NCBI RefSeq assembly: GCF_014287515.2
Contig: NZ_CP092473.1
Coordinates: 3,197,501 to 3,261,500 of the forward strand
DNA: 64,000 nt
From: Roseburia rectibacter
Lineage (GTDB): Bacteria; Bacillota; Clostridia; Lachnospirales; Lachnospiraceae
Reading direction: 5' to 3'
Shown: positions 62,246 to 64,000 of the stretch, in pieces
Layout of the letters: each line of letters begins with the position of its first letter
Position numbering within the stretch: position 1 is the first letter of the stretch
Translations under genes and position numbers: made by a program
Notes under the pieces: generated by a model
Database searches by the model: none
What the model saw: only the letters and a program-made list of their open reading frames with translations
What the model was told of the DNA's origin: nothing

Positions 62246-63259
62246 TTATGCCGACACCCTGTGTTCTTCTTTTAACCATTCTACTTCGTCATAAATTGTA
62301 TCAGCAAATGGTCTTGTCTGATACCCCAGTTCTTTCTTTGCCTTGCTACTATCATATGCATTATTTCGTACTAAGTTGTATAGCATTAATTCTGTTATCA
62401 ATGGGGCCTTGTTTGTTAGTCTTCCAATTGTCTCACTTACTTTTACAATAATCCTTGTTAATGGCATTGGAAGAATTATTTTCGTCATTTTCACACCACT
62501 TGCATGACTGATATAAGCAAACATATCTTTCATCCAAACCACATCATTGCCCAATATATAGCCTTCTCCAATTCTCCCCTTATCTACCGCAGCAATTGTT
62601 CCTGCAGCCAAATCTCTTACATCTACTGAATTGAATGACCCCGGAAATCCTACCTTATTTCCCCCATTACAATACTGTTCAATAAAAGTCGATACCGGTC
62701 CACCAGCGTAATCATTTGGTCCACATATACCTGTAGGATATACTACGCACGCCTTTAATCCTTTTTCTTTTACTGCATCAAATACTAACTGTGTTGCCAT
62801 AGCTTTTGTTTTTCCGTAATATCCAACTATTTTATCCAGGTCAAATTTTTCCGGTTCTCTCATAAATTCCCCGTGCGGAAGCTCTGCCACGGTTCCTGTC
62901 GAACTTACATATACAAGTTTTTCCACGTTTTTTTCCAAACAAAAATCAATAATATTTTGGGTTCCCTCAACATTAACCCGATATACCAGTTCACTGGGTT
63001 CTTCCTTTAAATACACAATACTTGCACAGTGAATACAAACAAGTTGTTCCTTTTCCACATCAAAAAAATTTTCCAAAGAAGTCTTATCTGTCAAGTCACC
63101 ATACACGATTTCTACTCCTTCCGGAATGTGCTTGACAGCCTTATCCCCCTGCAACACGAGTCCTCGCACCCGGCATCCTTTTTCAACTAACTGCCTGGCA
63201 ATATTATTCCCAAGAAAACCAGCCGCACCTGTCAATAAATATATTCTGCTATCCTCCAT
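62246..63259 (-). CDS. NAD-dependent epimerase/dehydratase family protein (extended SDR)
   Basis: The 337-residue protein has an N-terminal NAD(P) loop TGAAGFLGNNIA and the late catalytic set Ser (VSSTGT near 119) and YYGKTKA (YxxxK near 146). These fit the extended SDR class that includes dihydroflavonol reductase-like and sugar epimerase enzymes. The substrate cannot be assigned. GGAGG precedes the ATG at 63259. It follows the histidine kinase gene by ~70 bases and may be in its operon. Confidence 0.9.
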   Translation of the reverse strand: MEDSRIYLLTGAAGFLGNNIARQLVEKGCRVRGLVLQGDKAVKHIPEGVEIVYGDLTDKTSLENFFDVEKEQLVCIHCASIVYLKEEPSELVYRVNVEGTQNIIDFCLEKNVEKLVYVSSTGTVAELPHGEFMREPEKFDLDKIVGYYGKTKAMATQLVFDAVKEKGLKACVVYPTGICGPNDYAGGPVSTFIEQYCNGGNKVGFPGSFNSVDVRDLAAGTIAAVDKGRIGEGYILGNDVVWMKDMFAYISHASGVKMTKIILPMPLTRIIVKVSETIGRLTNKAPLITELMLYNLVRNNAYDSSKAKKELGYQTRPFADTIYDEVEWLKEEHRVSA

Positions 63260-63331
63260 CCTGATATTCCTCCTTCTTTTCCTGTTCTTTGCATACCTTA
63301 ACAAAGGAAGATAAACGCAGTATAAACTTTT

Positions 63332-64000
63332 TCAAATTAATTTTAAAAATATAGTGACAGTGGTTCCCTTTCCCAATGTACTTTCCACCCATATGGTTCC
63401 CCCGCTAAGCTCCACAATGCGTTTAACTATTGGCAATCCCATACCAAATCCACTGGTTTCGTGGGACGCATCCCCCTGATAATAACGTTCAAACAAATGC
63501 TGCTTTGTCTGCTCATCCATCCCCTGCCCCTCATCTCTCACAGTAATCCATAGATCATCCTGTGTTACCTTTCCTTCTACAAAGACAAGGTTTCCTTCTG
63601 ATGAATATTTTCTGGCATTGTCCAATAAATTTACCCAGACCTCTTTCATTAATTCCTCATTGCCATAGAATTTCATTTCTGGCAGCTCAGCTTCAAGCTG
63701 AATATTTTTTTCTTCAAAAGATGGCATCAGTAATATCGCGCAGTCACGGATTTGAGAATCAAGCCGGAACTCTTCTTTTTTCCGAAGTACTTCCATATGA
63801 TCCAGTTTTGATAACAACAGCGTATTTTGCGATAACTGTGCCAGTCTCCCAGCTTCCTCCGCCATTACATTCAGATATTCTTTTTCCTCTTCTCTTGTAA
63901 TTTCATTATGCTGCAGATATTCTGCCATTCCCTTTATTGAGTGAATCGGTGTCTTAAATTCATGCGAAAAATCCTTCATAAATTGTTTCTGCTGCTCATC
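63332..64000 (-). CDS. Sensor histidine kinase, C-terminal part (cut by window edge)
   Basis: The frame is open to the window end. Visible parts are the HisKA phosphorylation motif SHEFKTPIHSIKG close to the edge, the N box VWVNLLDNARKYS, the G boxes DEGQGMDEQT and GFGMGLPIVKRIVE, and a final GKGTTVTIFLKLI. The sensor domain and membrane segments lie beyond 64000. A response regulator gene would be expected next to it outside the window. Confidence 0.95.
   Translation of the reverse strand, partial: DEQQKQFMKDFSHEFKTPIHSIKGMAEYLQHNEITREEEKEYLNVMAEEAGRLAQLSQNTLLLSKLDHMEVLRKKEEFRLDSQIRDCAILLMPSFEEKNIQLEAELPEMKFYGNEELMKEVWVNLLDNARKYSSEGNLVFVEGKVTQDDLWITVRDEGQGMDEQTKQHLFERYYQGDASHETSGFGMGLPIVKRIVELSGGTIWVESTLGKGTTVTIFLKLI

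Noticed and set aside
1..64000. tRNA, rRNA, integrase, transposase or prophage genes
   Set aside because: None was recognised on either strand. The only mobile-like signals are the small palindromic elements.

Overview
The window looks like chromosomal core sequence from a low-to-moderate-GC, Gram-positive anaerobe of the family Lachnospiraceae, most like Roseburia/Agathobacter (genus tentative). This rests on a six-cysteine SCIFF peptide with its radical-SAM maturase, a T-box leader on ileS, PPi-type phosphofructokinase, a domain-permuted GH3 beta-glucosidase, AGGAGG-type ribosome binding sites and consensus sigma-A promoters. No rRNA, tRNA, phage, complete insertion sequence, CRISPR array or conjugative genes were seen.

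Layout. 1-9.9 kb (minus strand): the 5' end of radA, a very large secreted fibronectin-III-like protein, a small conserved protein, clpC with a co-transcribed cadherin-like membrane protein upstream, and a radical-SAM protein. 9.9-14.1 kb: pfp, then a three-gene operon (acyltransferase-like, zinc-ribbon membrane protein, HSL-type esterase). 14.3-16 kb: two tandem paralogous secreted proteins. 16.1-25.8 kb: glyA, a DUF1294 protein, the SCIFF locus (scfA, scfB, secDF), a purine permease, and small metabolic and membrane genes. 26-34.2 kb: asnS with an upstream FKBP/trigger-factor-like lipoprotein, azlC-azlD-lysA plus a nuclease-like gene, a lytic transglycosylase and a self-regulated MarR gene. 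34.4-40 kb: an S1-domain protein, a two-component system, an S51 peptidase and an internally deleted mini-gene. 40.1-48 kb: a T-box-controlled ileS-glgP operon, a DHH phosphoesterase and a HAD hydrolase. 48-57.3 kb: M32 carboxypeptidase, ilvE, an ECF S-component, a flavin reductase, and a TetR-controlled heterodimeric ABC exporter. 57.4-64 kb: a membrane-anchored GH3 enzyme with a GtrA protein, then a decaying stretch (AAA/DUF1703 and SDR remnants), an epimerase and a partial histidine kinase.

The most notable items are: the SCIFF locus, with a hairpin between precursor and maturase and secDF directly downstream; genes that seem to have collapsed by internal deletion (a Tic20/DUF4870-like 38-aa remnant, an SDR remnant, a DUF1703 remnant); two MITE-like palindromic intergenic elements; the T-box placing glycogen phosphorylase under isoleucine control; a 30-bp perfect palindrome at the TetR/ABC promoter; and the cadherin-like/clpC pair. 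I see no clearly new multi-gene system. The acyltransferase/zinc-ribbon/esterase operon and the cadherin-like/clpC pair are the least understood associations.
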